35,436 bases of DNA, from NCBI GenBank assembly GCA_964438735.1, contig CAYTLW010000082.1, positions 1 to 35,436 of the forward strand, in the 5' to 3' direction. Shown in pieces: positions 16,969 to 24,869 of this stretch. Position numbers and translations under genes: made by a program. The notes beneath the pieces were generated by a model that was not told where the DNA came from, made no database searches, and saw nothing but the letters and a program-made list of their open reading frames with translations. The stretch is from CAYTLW01 sp964438735. GTDB lineage: Bacteria; Myxococcota_A; UBA9042. The stretch's first letter is position 1; every line of letters starts with the position of its first letter.

Positions 16969-18627
16969 ATGAAACGAGCGCTCAGTGTGATCATCGTCGC
17001 CACTTGCCTGGCGAGTGCAATGGCCTGTAGCAGCGAGAGCCCTGCGCCGGCGGATACCGGTACTGGGGATGCCGGTGCGGACATCGTCGCAGACGCCAGC
17101 GTCAGCCAGGACACGGTCGCCGTGGCCGATACGGCGCAGGTGGAGCCGACCGACGTGAGCGATGTTTCGGCCTCCCCCGACGCCGCTCCCGATACCGGCA
17201 AGGCTGACGACGTGGTCGATACGTCTCCTTCGCCTGACGTGGCCATGGATTCGGATGAGGGCGCTGAGGTCGACGCGGCCGATCCGGTGGATACGACGGT
17301 CGCCGACGCACAGGCCGATGCCGCCGTCATCCAAGATGCGGCCAGTGACGCAGGTGGCAGTCCGGATGTCGTCAGTTCCGATGCAGCCGGTTCCGATGTC
17401 GGCGGCGCCGACGCCGGCGGCGGGTTTGGCTATGGTGGCGCGCCAATCTCCCTGGAAAAACTTGCTGACACCTACCTGGATGCCGGCTGCAAGGCCCTCT
17501 TTGCGTGCAAGGTCGCCGGCGGCGCCAAACCGACCGCCGAGTACAACTCGGTGAGCGGCTGCGCGGCGATTCAAGCCGGTGAGGGCGGTGGTCAGAAGTA
17601 CGCCCAGCTGGTGGCCGCGACGAAGGTTGGCACGGTGTTGTACGACGCCGCCGCCGCAGGCACCTGCCTGGCCGCCTGGACGGCCACTTGTGTCACCTGG
17701 CAGGCCGCCAAGATGCCCGCGGTCTGCGACGGCATGTTCAAGGGCACCGTGGCGCTGGGCGCCGCGTGCAAGCTCAACGGCGCGTGCCTGTCCGGCTACT
17801 GCCAGCTGCCGGAGTCGGCATGCCCGGGCGTGTGCAAGACCCCCGGCCAGGTTGGCGTCAGCTGCGCGTTGAGCGCCGCGTGCGCCCCGGGTCTGGTTTG
17901 CTTCGGCGGCAAGTGCGTCGCCGACAAGCCGGCCAAGCAAGGTGCCCCATGTGGGTTCGGCCTGCCCTGCGCCGACGGGCTGTGGTGCGCCATGGCCGCT
18001 GGCAAAGGAACCTGTCTGCCCCTGGCCAGCAAGGGTGGCCCCTGCCTCAACAGCACCGGGTGCGCCGCTGGCCTGACGTGCGTGGTCGTCAACGCCGGCA
18101 AACCCGGTACGTGCGCCACGCCAGGCGCCGTGGGCGCAGCGTGCAGCTACAAGGCCTTCCCGGATCCCACCGCCTGCGTGGCCGGCGCCGTCTGCATCCC
18201 AGATGGCAACGCAGGCAAGTGTGCCGCCAAAGGAACCGCCGGTCAGGCGTGCTTCACCACGAAGCAGTGTGTCGGATTGGACGCGATATGCGTCGGTGCG
18301 AAGGACGGCAAGGCGGGCACCTGTGCGCCCTTGCCCGGCGCTGGCGATGCCTGCACGCCGCCGGATTTCAAGACCGGTATGATCTACGCCTGCCTGCCGC
18401 CCGCAATCTGCGTGGCCAGCAAGTGCACCCTGCTGCCAGGTGACGGACAGAAGTGCTTGCAGGGCCTGGAGATGCCTGGCTGCGCCAAGGGTCTGGTTTG
18501 CGGCGCCAACAAGGTGTGCGGTCCGCCGCCCGGCGAAGGCAAGCCCTGCACGACGCTCTGCCAGCCAGGGCTGACGTGCAAGTTCAACGGCAAGAGCGGT
18601 GTGTGCACCAAGCCGCTGTGCATCTGA
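16969..18627 (+). CDS. Cys-rich surface lipoprotein
   Basis: This 552-aa lipoprotein has signal peptide MKRALSVIIVATCLASAMAC (lipid Cys20) and an Asp/Val/Ala-rich spacer to about 160. A helical-looking segment with scattered Cys (about 165-270, LEKLADTYLDAGCKALFACK) follows. The rest is a long run of cysteine modules of the form G-x-x-C-x(5-8)-C-x-x-G-L-x-C-x-x-x-x-C, different from the CDDG repeats of its neighbours and like the regions labelled Dickkopf-type in myxobacterial proteins. The ATG at 16969 follows AGAGGA at a good distance and starts the signal peptide; an ATG at 16918 lies inside the palindrome and would spoil the signal. It is 25 bases upstream of the 2-hydroxyacid dehydrogenase, so both may share a transcript. 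Function is unknown. Confidence 0.9.
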   Translation: MKRALSVIIVATCLASAMACSSESPAPADTGTGDAGADIVADASVSQDTVAVADTAQVEPTDVSDVSASPDAAPDTGKADDVVDTSPSPDVAMDSDEGAEVDAADPVDTTVADAQADAAVIQDAASDAGGSPDVVSSDAAGSDVGGADAGGGFGYGGAPISLEKLADTYLDAGCKALFACKVAGGAKPTAEYNSVSGCAAIQAGEGGGQKYAQLVAATKVGTVLYDAAAAGTCLAAWTATCVTWQAAKMPAVCDGMFKGTVALGAACKLNGACLSGYCQLPESACPGVCKTPGQVGVSCALSAACAPGLVCFGGKCVADKPAKQGAPCGFGLPCADGLWCAMAAGKGTCLPLASKGGPCLNSTGCAAGLTCVVVNAGKPGTCATPGAVGAACSYKAFPDPTACVAGAVCIPDGNAGKCAAKGTAGQACFTTKQCVGLDAICVGAKDGKAGTCAPLPGAGDACTPPDFKTGMIYACLPPAICVASKCTLLPGDGQKCLQGLEMPGCAKGLVCGANKVCGPPPGEGKPCTTLCQPGLTCKFNGKSGVCTKPLCI

Positions 18628-18652
18628 AGCACACCTGGGGCACGGAGAATTC

Positions 18653-19615
18653 ATGGCCCGCATCCTTGTGACTCGCCGCTTCCCCGGCCCCGGTCTGGAG
18701 CACCTCCTGGCCTCTCAGCACGAGGTGCACATCGGCGGTGACCGATCTCTCGACCACGCCGAATTGCTGACCGCTGTGCCCGGCGCCCACGCCATCGTCT
18801 GCCAGCTGGACGAGCCTATGGACGCCCAGGTCATGGCCGCCGCCGGGTCGCAATTGCGCATCATCAGCAACTACGCCGTGGGCACCGACAACATCGACCT
18901 CGCCGCAGCCACGGCGCGCGGCGTCCACGTCGGCCACACCCCCGGCGTGCTCACCGAAGCGACCGCCGACATCGCCTGGGCGCTGCTGATGGCCGTCGCC
19001 CGTCGGGTGGTCGAAGGCGACAGTTTTGCTCGCGGCGGCGACTGGCAGGGATGGGATCCGGCCATGTTGCTTGGCCATGACCTGCACGGTCGCACCCTGG
19101 CCATCGTCGGTGCAGGACGTATCGGTCGTGCGGTGGCGCGGCGCGCCCATGGCTGGCAGATGAAGGTGTTGTACGTGGCCCGCAACGAGCGGCCGGACTG
19201 GGAGCACGACCTGGGCGCCCGCCGGGCGACGCTCGAGGATGCGCTGGCCGCGGCCGACATCGTGTCCTTGCACGTGCCGTTGACCGCACAGACTCGGCAT
19301 CTCCTGAACGCGGAGCGCTTTGGACTGATGAAACCAGGCGCGCTCCTCATCAACACCGCCCGCGGCCCGGTCATCGACGAAGACGCGCTCGTCGACGTGC
19401 TGGAATCGGGTCGCCTGGCCGGGGTGGGGCTGGATGTGCACGAGCGGGAGCCGGTCGTACATCCGCGCCTGCTGAGTTCGACGCGCGCGGTCCTGCTGCC
19501 GCACCTGGGTTCAGCGACCCTGGGCACGCGCCATCGCATGGGCGAGCTGGCCGCGGCCAATGTGCTGGCGGTGCTGGCGGGCGAGCCGCCGGTTCACGCG
19601 GTCAACGCGCTGTAG
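18653..19615 (+). CDS. Glyoxylate/hydroxypyruvate reductase (D-2-hydroxyacid dehydrogenase)
   Basis: This 320-aa NAD(P)H-dependent 2-hydroxyacid dehydrogenase has the Rossmann motif GAGRIG at 153-158. The catalytic residues of the family are present: Arg237 in NTARGPVIDEDAL, Glu266 in DVHEREP and His284 in LLPHLGSAT. The substrate-loop segment SNYAVGTDNIDL and the whole layout match the GyaR/GRHPR branch, which reduces glyoxylate or hydroxypyruvate to glycolate or glycerate. Exact substrate cannot be proved from sequence. The ATG at 18653 has GGAG seven bases upstream. Glycerate kinase nearby makes a glycerate route plausible. The gene's last 14 bases overlap the 3' end of the convergent MoeA fusion. 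Confidence 0.9.
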   Translation: MARILVTRRFPGPGLEHLLASQHEVHIGGDRSLDHAELLTAVPGAHAIVCQLDEPMDAQVMAAAGSQLRIISNYAVGTDNIDLAAATARGVHVGHTPGVLTEATADIAWALLMAVARRVVEGDSFARGGDWQGWDPAMLLGHDLHGRTLAIVGAGRIGRAVARRAHGWQMKVLYVARNERPDWEHDLGARRATLEDALAAADIVSLHVPLTAQTRHLLNAERFGLMKPGALLINTARGPVIDEDALVDVLESGRLAGVGLDVHEREPVVHPRLLSSTRAVLLPHLGSATLGTRHRMGELAAANVLAVLAGEPPVHAVNAL

Positions 19616-21539
19616 TCGACCACGCCACGTTGCCCATCTCCGCGCCGTCATAGCCGCCGAGCGCCTCCACATCCGCGCGGAACGCCGGATCTGCCAGCAC
19701 CTGCCGCAACAACACCACCCGCCGGTCATCCCAGAAGCGCTCGGGCACGCACAGGTCGTAGCGCTCGCGGGCCACGGGCACGAAGTCCAGGTCCAAGGCG
19801 TTGGCCGCGGCCAGGATGCCCAGCCCGGTATCGGCGGTGCCGGCGCGGACCTGCACCGCCACGCCTGTGTGGGTGTACTCGTCGACTTCGTAGCCGGTGA
19901 TCTCAGACGGGTCGATGCCCGCTTGCTGCAAGTGGTGGTCCAGCAGCAGGCGAGTGCCTGAGCCCGCCTGCCGGTTGACGAAGACCACGTCCGATTGCGT
20001 CAAGCTGCTGAGTCCGTCGATGTTCTTGGGATTGCCGCGCGGCACCATCAGGCCCTGCTCCCGCCAGGCCAGGGTGAGCAGGCGGGCGGGCAGGGTCCCC
20101 AGATAGCGTTGCAGCCAGGCCACGTTATACTCGCCACTGGCCGGATCCAGCAGATGGCAGCCGCCGAGATGCCCTTGACCCTCGGCCAGCGCCACCAGGC
20201 CGGCCACCGAGCCGATGGCCGACGACGACACGCGAATCCAGGGCGCCACGGCTTTCATGCGATCGGCGAGCAGATCCAGGGTGACGTCGTGGCTGCCGGT
20301 GAGTACCAGGGTGTCGTCCAGGCCGCTCGCCGGCCACAAAAGCTCGGCCTGTTGCGGCGCGCCCTGTTCGATCCCCTCGCTATCTGCCGGAACGCGAATG
20401 ATGCCGTCTGCCCGCACCATGGAGGTCACCAGGCCGGCCCCCCGCTTCAACGGTGTGGCCACCACCCGATCACCGACGCGGCCCAGGTGTACGCGCAGGA
20501 ACTCCTCGCGGCCCAGCTTCGACGGCAGGTGCCGACCGGGTTGCACCTCGGCGGTCGGCCGCCGGGCGGGTAGCTGGCCCTGCATCCAGGCCAGGGCGGG
20601 GGCGATGAACTGGTCGAAGGCGACCCAGGCCGAGACCGGGAATCCCGGCGTGCCCACGACCGGCTTTCCGGCGGCACGACCCAGGATCGTGGGTTTGCCA
20701 GGCATCACCGCGACGCCGTGGGTCAACACTTCGCCCAGCTCGGCCAGCACGTGCACGGTGTGGTCGCGCGTGCCGGCCGACGCGCCTGCGTTGAGCACCA
20801 CCATGTGGGCGTCCGAGTCCAGGGCTTCGACCATCGCGGCGCGGATGGCGCCGTGGTGATCCGGCTGCAGGGGCAGGGTCGTGGGCAGGGCGCCGGCATC
20901 GACGGCCAGCGCGCAGAGCAGAACCGAGTTGGATTCGATGATGGCGCCGGGCTCAGGCGGTGTGTCGCGGGCATCCTGCCACTGCACCAGTTCGCTGCCG
21001 GTGGGGATGACGGCCACTCGCGGGCGGCTCAACACGGTGAGTTCGAAGACGCCTGCGTTCAGCAGCGCCGCCAGATCGGTCGCCCGCAGGCGGTGATGTC
21101 GAGCCAGCACCATCTCGCCAGCCACCACGTCCTCGCCGACGCGGCGCACGTGCTGCCACGGGAACGCAGGCGAGCGCAGCTCGACGGTGGCGTCGTCGAC
21201 CTGGTGGACCTGCTCGATCATGATGACCGAATCGCTGCCATGGGGCACCGCGCCGCCGGTGTTGATGAAATGGGCATCGAAGCCCAGGCGCAGGCGCAGC
21301 GGTTGCTCGTCGCTGGCGCCAAAGGTGCGCTCGGCGCGCACTGCGATGCCGTCCATGGCGGCGCCGAGGTAGGAAGGCGATGACAGGCGGGCGAAAACGG
21401 CCTCTGCGGTGACCCGGCCCATGGCTTCGGCCGTAACGACGGTCTCGTCGCCGACCAGCGCGGTCCAGTCGAACGCCTGCTGCCAGTTCGCGCGAGCGTC
21501 TGATAGCGACTGCATATCCAGGTAGGTATTTCGCTTCAT
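19602..21539 (-). CDS. moeA: MoeA-PBP fusion (molybdopterin molybdotransferase with substrate-binding-like domain)
   Basis: This 645-aa protein has residues 1-405 as MoeA, which inserts molybdate into adenylylated molybdopterin. Visible motifs are AAMDGIAVRAERT, NTGGAVPHGSDSVIMIEQV, VIPTGSELV, NAGASAGTRDHT and GVAVMPGKPTILG. Some differ from the standard ones (NAGASAG for GGxSxG, GTPGFPVSA for LPGNPVS), so activity may be altered. Residues about 408-645 form a PBP-like periplasmic-binding-protein fold, recognised by LAEGQGHLGGCHLLDPASGE and VNRQAGSGTRLLLDHHL. This arrangement is known in molybdate-sensing or tungstate-related proteins, and the domain probably binds a ligand in the cytoplasm, since no signal peptide is present. 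Its ATG overlaps the dioxygenase stop as ATGA, indicating translational coupling. Confidence 0.9.
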   Translation of the reverse strand: MKRNTYLDMQSLSDARANWQQAFDWTALVGDETVVTAEAMGRVTAEAVFARLSSPSYLGAAMDGIAVRAERTFGASDEQPLRLRLGFDAHFINTGGAVPHGSDSVIMIEQVHQVDDATVELRSPAFPWQHVRRVGEDVVAGEMVLARHHRLRATDLAALLNAGVFELTVLSRPRVAVIPTGSELVQWQDARDTPPEPGAIIESNSVLLCALAVDAGALPTTLPLQPDHHGAIRAAMVEALDSDAHMVVLNAGASAGTRDHTVHVLAELGEVLTHGVAVMPGKPTILGRAAGKPVVGTPGFPVSAWVAFDQFIAPALAWMQGQLPARRPTAEVQPGRHLPSKLGREEFLRVHLGRVGDRVVATPLKRGAGLVTSMVRADGIIRVPADSEGIEQGAPQQAELLWPASGLDDTLVLTGSHDVTLDLLADRMKAVAPWIRVSSSAIGSVAGLVALAEGQGHLGGCHLLDPASGEYNVAWLQRYLGTLPARLLTLAWREQGLMVPRGNPKNIDGLSSLTQSDVVFVNRQAGSGTRLLLDHHLQQAGIDPSEITGYEVDEYTHTGVAVQVRAGTADTGLGILAAANALDLDFVPVARERYDLCVPERFWDDRRVVLLRQVLADPAFRADVEALGGYDGAEMGNVAWSTTAR

Positions 21540-22384
21540 GGTCGCTCGTCGGGGTGGCCGGCTGCAGACTCGGCAGACGCCGCGCCGGGGCGCAGGATCG
21601 AGTCGCCGGCCAGGCTGGCCGGTTCGTAACGGATGTCCAGCGACAGGCGGGCCAGATCCGGCGACATATTGGACCAGGCGCAGTGCACTGTGGCGGCGTT
21701 GAAGAGCAGGGCGGCACCCGGTCGGGCGTGCCCGGTGTGCCAGCGAACGTCACGCGGCATGTCGATGCCGGTGCCGGCGTCGATGTGGGCCCACCGCTGA
21801 CGATGGGAGCCAGCGACGACGCCCAAGGGACCGACGGGCAATGGGGTGTCGGATAGCGGCACCCAGACGGTCCACATGCGCGGACAGTCGGGCAGGTAGA
21901 AGGTGTCCTGGTGTGGGCGGGTCGTATGCTCGGGGCTGCCCGGGAGTTTCAGCCAGCAATGGTTGGACGTAGCCACCGCCATGGGTTCGCCCGCCACCGC
22001 CTGCAGGGCTGCCATGAGACCGTCGAATCGGGCCAGATTGTGGAAGTCGTCGCTGGTATTGACGGCCCGCTGCAGCTCGATCCAGTCGGGATCGTCCCAA
22101 CCACGTCCGGTCATGCGCGCCCCTGGCCGGGCCAGCACACGCGGCGGATTGCCCGGCTCGGCCAGCACCCAGCCCCACCGCTCGGATTGCTCGCGCACGA
22201 AGGCGCGCACCGCATCGACCAGCGGAATGGGCAGCACGTCGGGCAGGTAGATGTAGCCCAGCTCGCCAGCCAACTCGGCCAGGGCGCTCGGATTGTCCAA
22301 CAGCGCCGACGCGTCGCGAAAAGGCGCCGTGGGAAAGTCGGTCGCGAGCAGGGGGCGTTGCAGCAGGGGGGCGGGGGGCGGCAT
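21536..22384 (-). CDS. Phytanoyl-CoA dioxygenase (PhyH) family protein
   Basis: This 282-aa non-haem Fe(II)/2-oxoglutarate oxygenase-like protein carries the family's metal triad: HQD at His158 and Asp160 (RPHQDTFYLPD) and His234 (ATVHCAWSNMS). A following Arg (R246 or R252) could bind 2-oxoglutarate. Other typical segments are GYIYLPDVLP near 43-52 and PLGVVAGSH near 186-194. The substrate is unknown: the PhyH family includes lipid, ectoine and small-molecule hydroxylases. The ATG at 22384 is the first Met before the conserved region, but its ribosome-binding site is weak. The stop overlaps the start of the MoeA fusion (ATGA), so the two products are probably made together, an unusual partnership. 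Confidence 0.85.
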   Translation of the reverse strand: MPPPAPLLQRPLLATDFPTAPFRDASALLDNPSALAELAGELGYIYLPDVLPIPLVDAVRAFVREQSERWGWVLAEPGNPPRVLARPGARMTGRGWDDPDWIELQRAVNTSDDFHNLARFDGLMAALQAVAGEPMAVATSNHCWLKLPGSPEHTTRPHQDTFYLPDCPRMWTVWVPLSDTPLPVGPLGVVAGSHRQRWAHIDAGTGIDMPRDVRWHTGHARPGAALLFNAATVHCAWSNMSPDLARLSLDIRYEPASLAGDSILRPGAASAESAAGHPDERP

Positions 22385-22562
22385 GGCCCGAATCTGCCAC
22401 AGGCGGGGCGATGTCGGAATGCGAACCTGGAGATGCGTTCGATGATCGGGAGAGAACGCAGGAATATTGAATGCTTCTGGCCGCCTTCCTACCGCTTCCA
22501 AGGGCCGATACGGCATGATGTTCCGGCGGCAAATCCCGACCCCGCCGCTCCGGAGACGATCG

Positions 22563-24842
22563 ATGATTCTGCCCCACGGCCCCCGTTCGCCGGGCCTGAA
22601 TGTGCGTTTGTGTGCCTGTCTGTCAGCCCTGTTGATGGCGGCCGCCTGCTCGCAAGTCGGATCTGCAGGCAGCGATCCCAACGTCGGCGGCGAGGCCCCC
22701 GAGTGCGAGCTCGCGGCGGACTGCAGCGCGGCGTTTACCGATGTGCCCGAGTGTCGGCAGATCGCCTGCACCGACGGCGCCTGCGTGCTCGCCGCGATAA
22801 CCGACGACAGCGCCTGCGGTGAGGCGACCTGCAGCGGTAGCGCCGCTACACCGGCGTACCAGTCTGCCGGATCCTGCAAGGGCGGCGTCTGCCAGCCCGC
22901 CGCCGCCGCGCCATGCGCCGCGTCCACCTGCCAGAAGGCGACCTGTGATGCCAAGACCGGCTGCGGCGTGGTCGATGACGACGGCGCCGCCTGTGATGCC
23001 GATGGCGACGCCTGCACCGCCAGCGACAGTTGCGCCGCCGGAGCCTGTGCTGCGGGCCAGGCTGTGGCGTGTGATGACAAGCTGGACTGTACCAAGGACG
23101 CCTGCGACCCCAAGACCGGCAAATGTACGCATACCGCCGTCGCCGATGGCCAGGATTGCGACGATGACGATGACTGCACCACAGACGATGCCTGCGAGGC
23201 CGGCAAGTGCGCCGGTCTGGCCAAGGACTGCGACGACGACGACGTATGCACCGACGACGCCTGCGAGGCGGGCAAGTGCACGACCAAGAACAGCAACGGC
23301 GGCGACTGCGACGACGACGACGCCTGCACCGGCAGCGATCACTGCGACGCGGGGCAATGCGCGGGGTTGCAGATCGACTGCGACGACAAGAACCCCTGCA
23401 CCGACGACACGTGCGACGCCAAGTCGGGCTGCAGCCACGCCAACAACAGCGCCGCGTGCGACGATGGCAACCCCTGCACCAAGGGCGATGTCTGCGCTGC
23501 GGGCGCCTGCAAGTCCGGCGGGACCATCTGCCTGTGCAAGACGGACGCGGACTGCGCCGCGCAGGCGGGCAACGACCTGTGCAAGGGCACCCTCTACTGC
23601 GACAAGTCAGGCGGCGCCGCCAGCTGCAAGCTCAAGCCCGATACGGCCGTGGTCTGCCCCTCGCCCGGCGCCTGCCAGGCGGCGACCTGCCAGCCCAAGA
23701 CCGGCAAGTGCGCCAACCAGCCTGCCAATGAGGGCAAGGCCTGCGAAGACGACGACGCGTGTACCAAGATCAGCGCCTGCAAGGCGGGCAGCTGCGCGGG
23801 CACGGCCATCACCTGCGACGACGGCAACGCGTGCACCACCGACAGCTGCGACAAGGCCAAGGGCTGTCAGAACAAGTCGGCTTCCGGAGCGTGCGACGAC
23901 GGGTCGAAGTGCACCAAAGACGACGTCTGCACCGGCGGCAAGTGTGCCGGCAAGGCCATCGTCTGCGACGACAAGAACCCATGCACCAAGGACGCCTGCG
24001 ATGCCAAGAGCGGCTGCAGCCACAACGCGACCAGCGGCGTCTGCGATGACGGCAACGTCTGCACCCAGGGCGATGCCTGCACGGCCGGCGCCTGCAAGGG
24101 CGGTCCCGCCAAGAAATGCGACGACGGCAAGGCGTGCACGGTGGACGCTTGCGAGGCCAAGACCGGCTGCACCGCCGACCCCAAGGGCGCCGACGGCAAG
24201 GCCTGCGACGACGGCGACTCCTGCACCACTGGTGATGCCTGCGCCAGCGGCAAATGCGCCGCCGGCAAGAAGGTCGTCTGCGATGACGGCAAGAACTGCA
24301 CCACCGACGCCTGCGTGAACAACAAGGGCTGCACGCACACCAAGATCGCAGGTTGCGTCAGCTGCACCGGGCCCACCTGCCCGGGCACGCCGGCGCCGAC
24401 GTGGAAGGTCAAGGACGTCAACAGCAGCTCAGCCACCCACAACAAGACGGTGGGCATTGGCGACTTCAAGGGCAGCGTGGTGGCGGTGGTCTCCATCCAC
24501 GATTACTGACCGGCCTGTCAGGCCCAGGTTGGGCAGCTCGACAAGATCATCAAAAACCTCAAAGCCAAGGGCCATAAGGTCGCCGGACTGGCGCTGGCGC
24601 ATCCTTCCTTTGCCAACTTCCTGACGTTCACCACCAACAAGACCGACCAGCCGGTGCTCAAGGATACCAAGGCCGATGGCGCCTGGAATGCGTGCGGCTT
24701 CTCGGCCCGAGAGCAGTGGATCGTCTATGACAAGCAGGGCAAGGTGCACCAATTCTACAAGCCTTGGGGCAGCCCCGACCTGAACATCAACAACTCGGCC
24801 GGCCAGAAGAAGTTGAGCGACCTGCTGGTTTCGCTGCAGTAG
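22563..24842 (+). CDS. Selenoprotein lipoprotein: Cys-rich stalk plus UxxC thioredoxin-like domain
   Basis: Read through the TGA at 24507-24509 as selenocysteine, the gene encodes 759 residues. The signal peptide ends in lipobox MAAAC (Cys29); the ATG at 22563 follows CGGAGA by seven bases. Residues about 36-608 are CDDGxxCTxDxCD-type Cys repeats. Residues about 611-759 form a redoxin-like domain: APTWKVKDVN, then VGIGDFKGSVVAVVSIHDY, then U649-P-A-C652, then helix QVGQLDKIIKNLKAKGHKV, and later Cys711 and the strand REQWIVYDKQGKV. A UxxC motif at the thioredoxin active-site position after the VVAVV strand is the classic mark of a redox selenoprotein. Translation stopping at the TGA would end the protein at its active site. 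Alternatives are a nonsense mutation or a sequencing error. It would act outside the cytoplasm, anchored by lipid; substrate unknown. Confidence 0.85.
24507..24509 (+). other. In-frame UGA, proposed selenocysteine codon (U649)
   Basis: This TGA interrupts an otherwise continuous frame that runs 110 more codons to a TAG at 24840-24842. It occupies the first position of a C-x-x-C-like motif (Y-U-P-A-C). No start codon with a ribosome-binding site follows that could produce the downstream part as a separate intact domain. Confidence 0.82.
24515..24545 (+). promoter_or_regulatory. Candidate bacterial SECIS hairpin
   Basis: Upper stem GCCC (24522-24525) pairs with GGGC (24531-24534) around loop AGGTT. 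Lower stem CTGTC (24515-24519) pairs with GACAAG (24540-24545) with one bulged A. The loop GG begins 17 bases after the UGA, compared with 18 in E. coli fdhF as I recall it. A competing hairpin (24512-24516 with 24520-24524, loop GTC) is possible. SelB recognition is inferred. Confidence 0.65.
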
Positions 24843-24869
24843 AGGGGGCGCGCGGCGTCTGGGGCGCGT

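Noticed and set aside
18625..18627. TGA of the 16969 lipoprotein as another Sec codon
   Set aside because: The frame beyond it runs into the ribosome-binding site and start of the dehydrogenase and shows no redoxin-like sequence.
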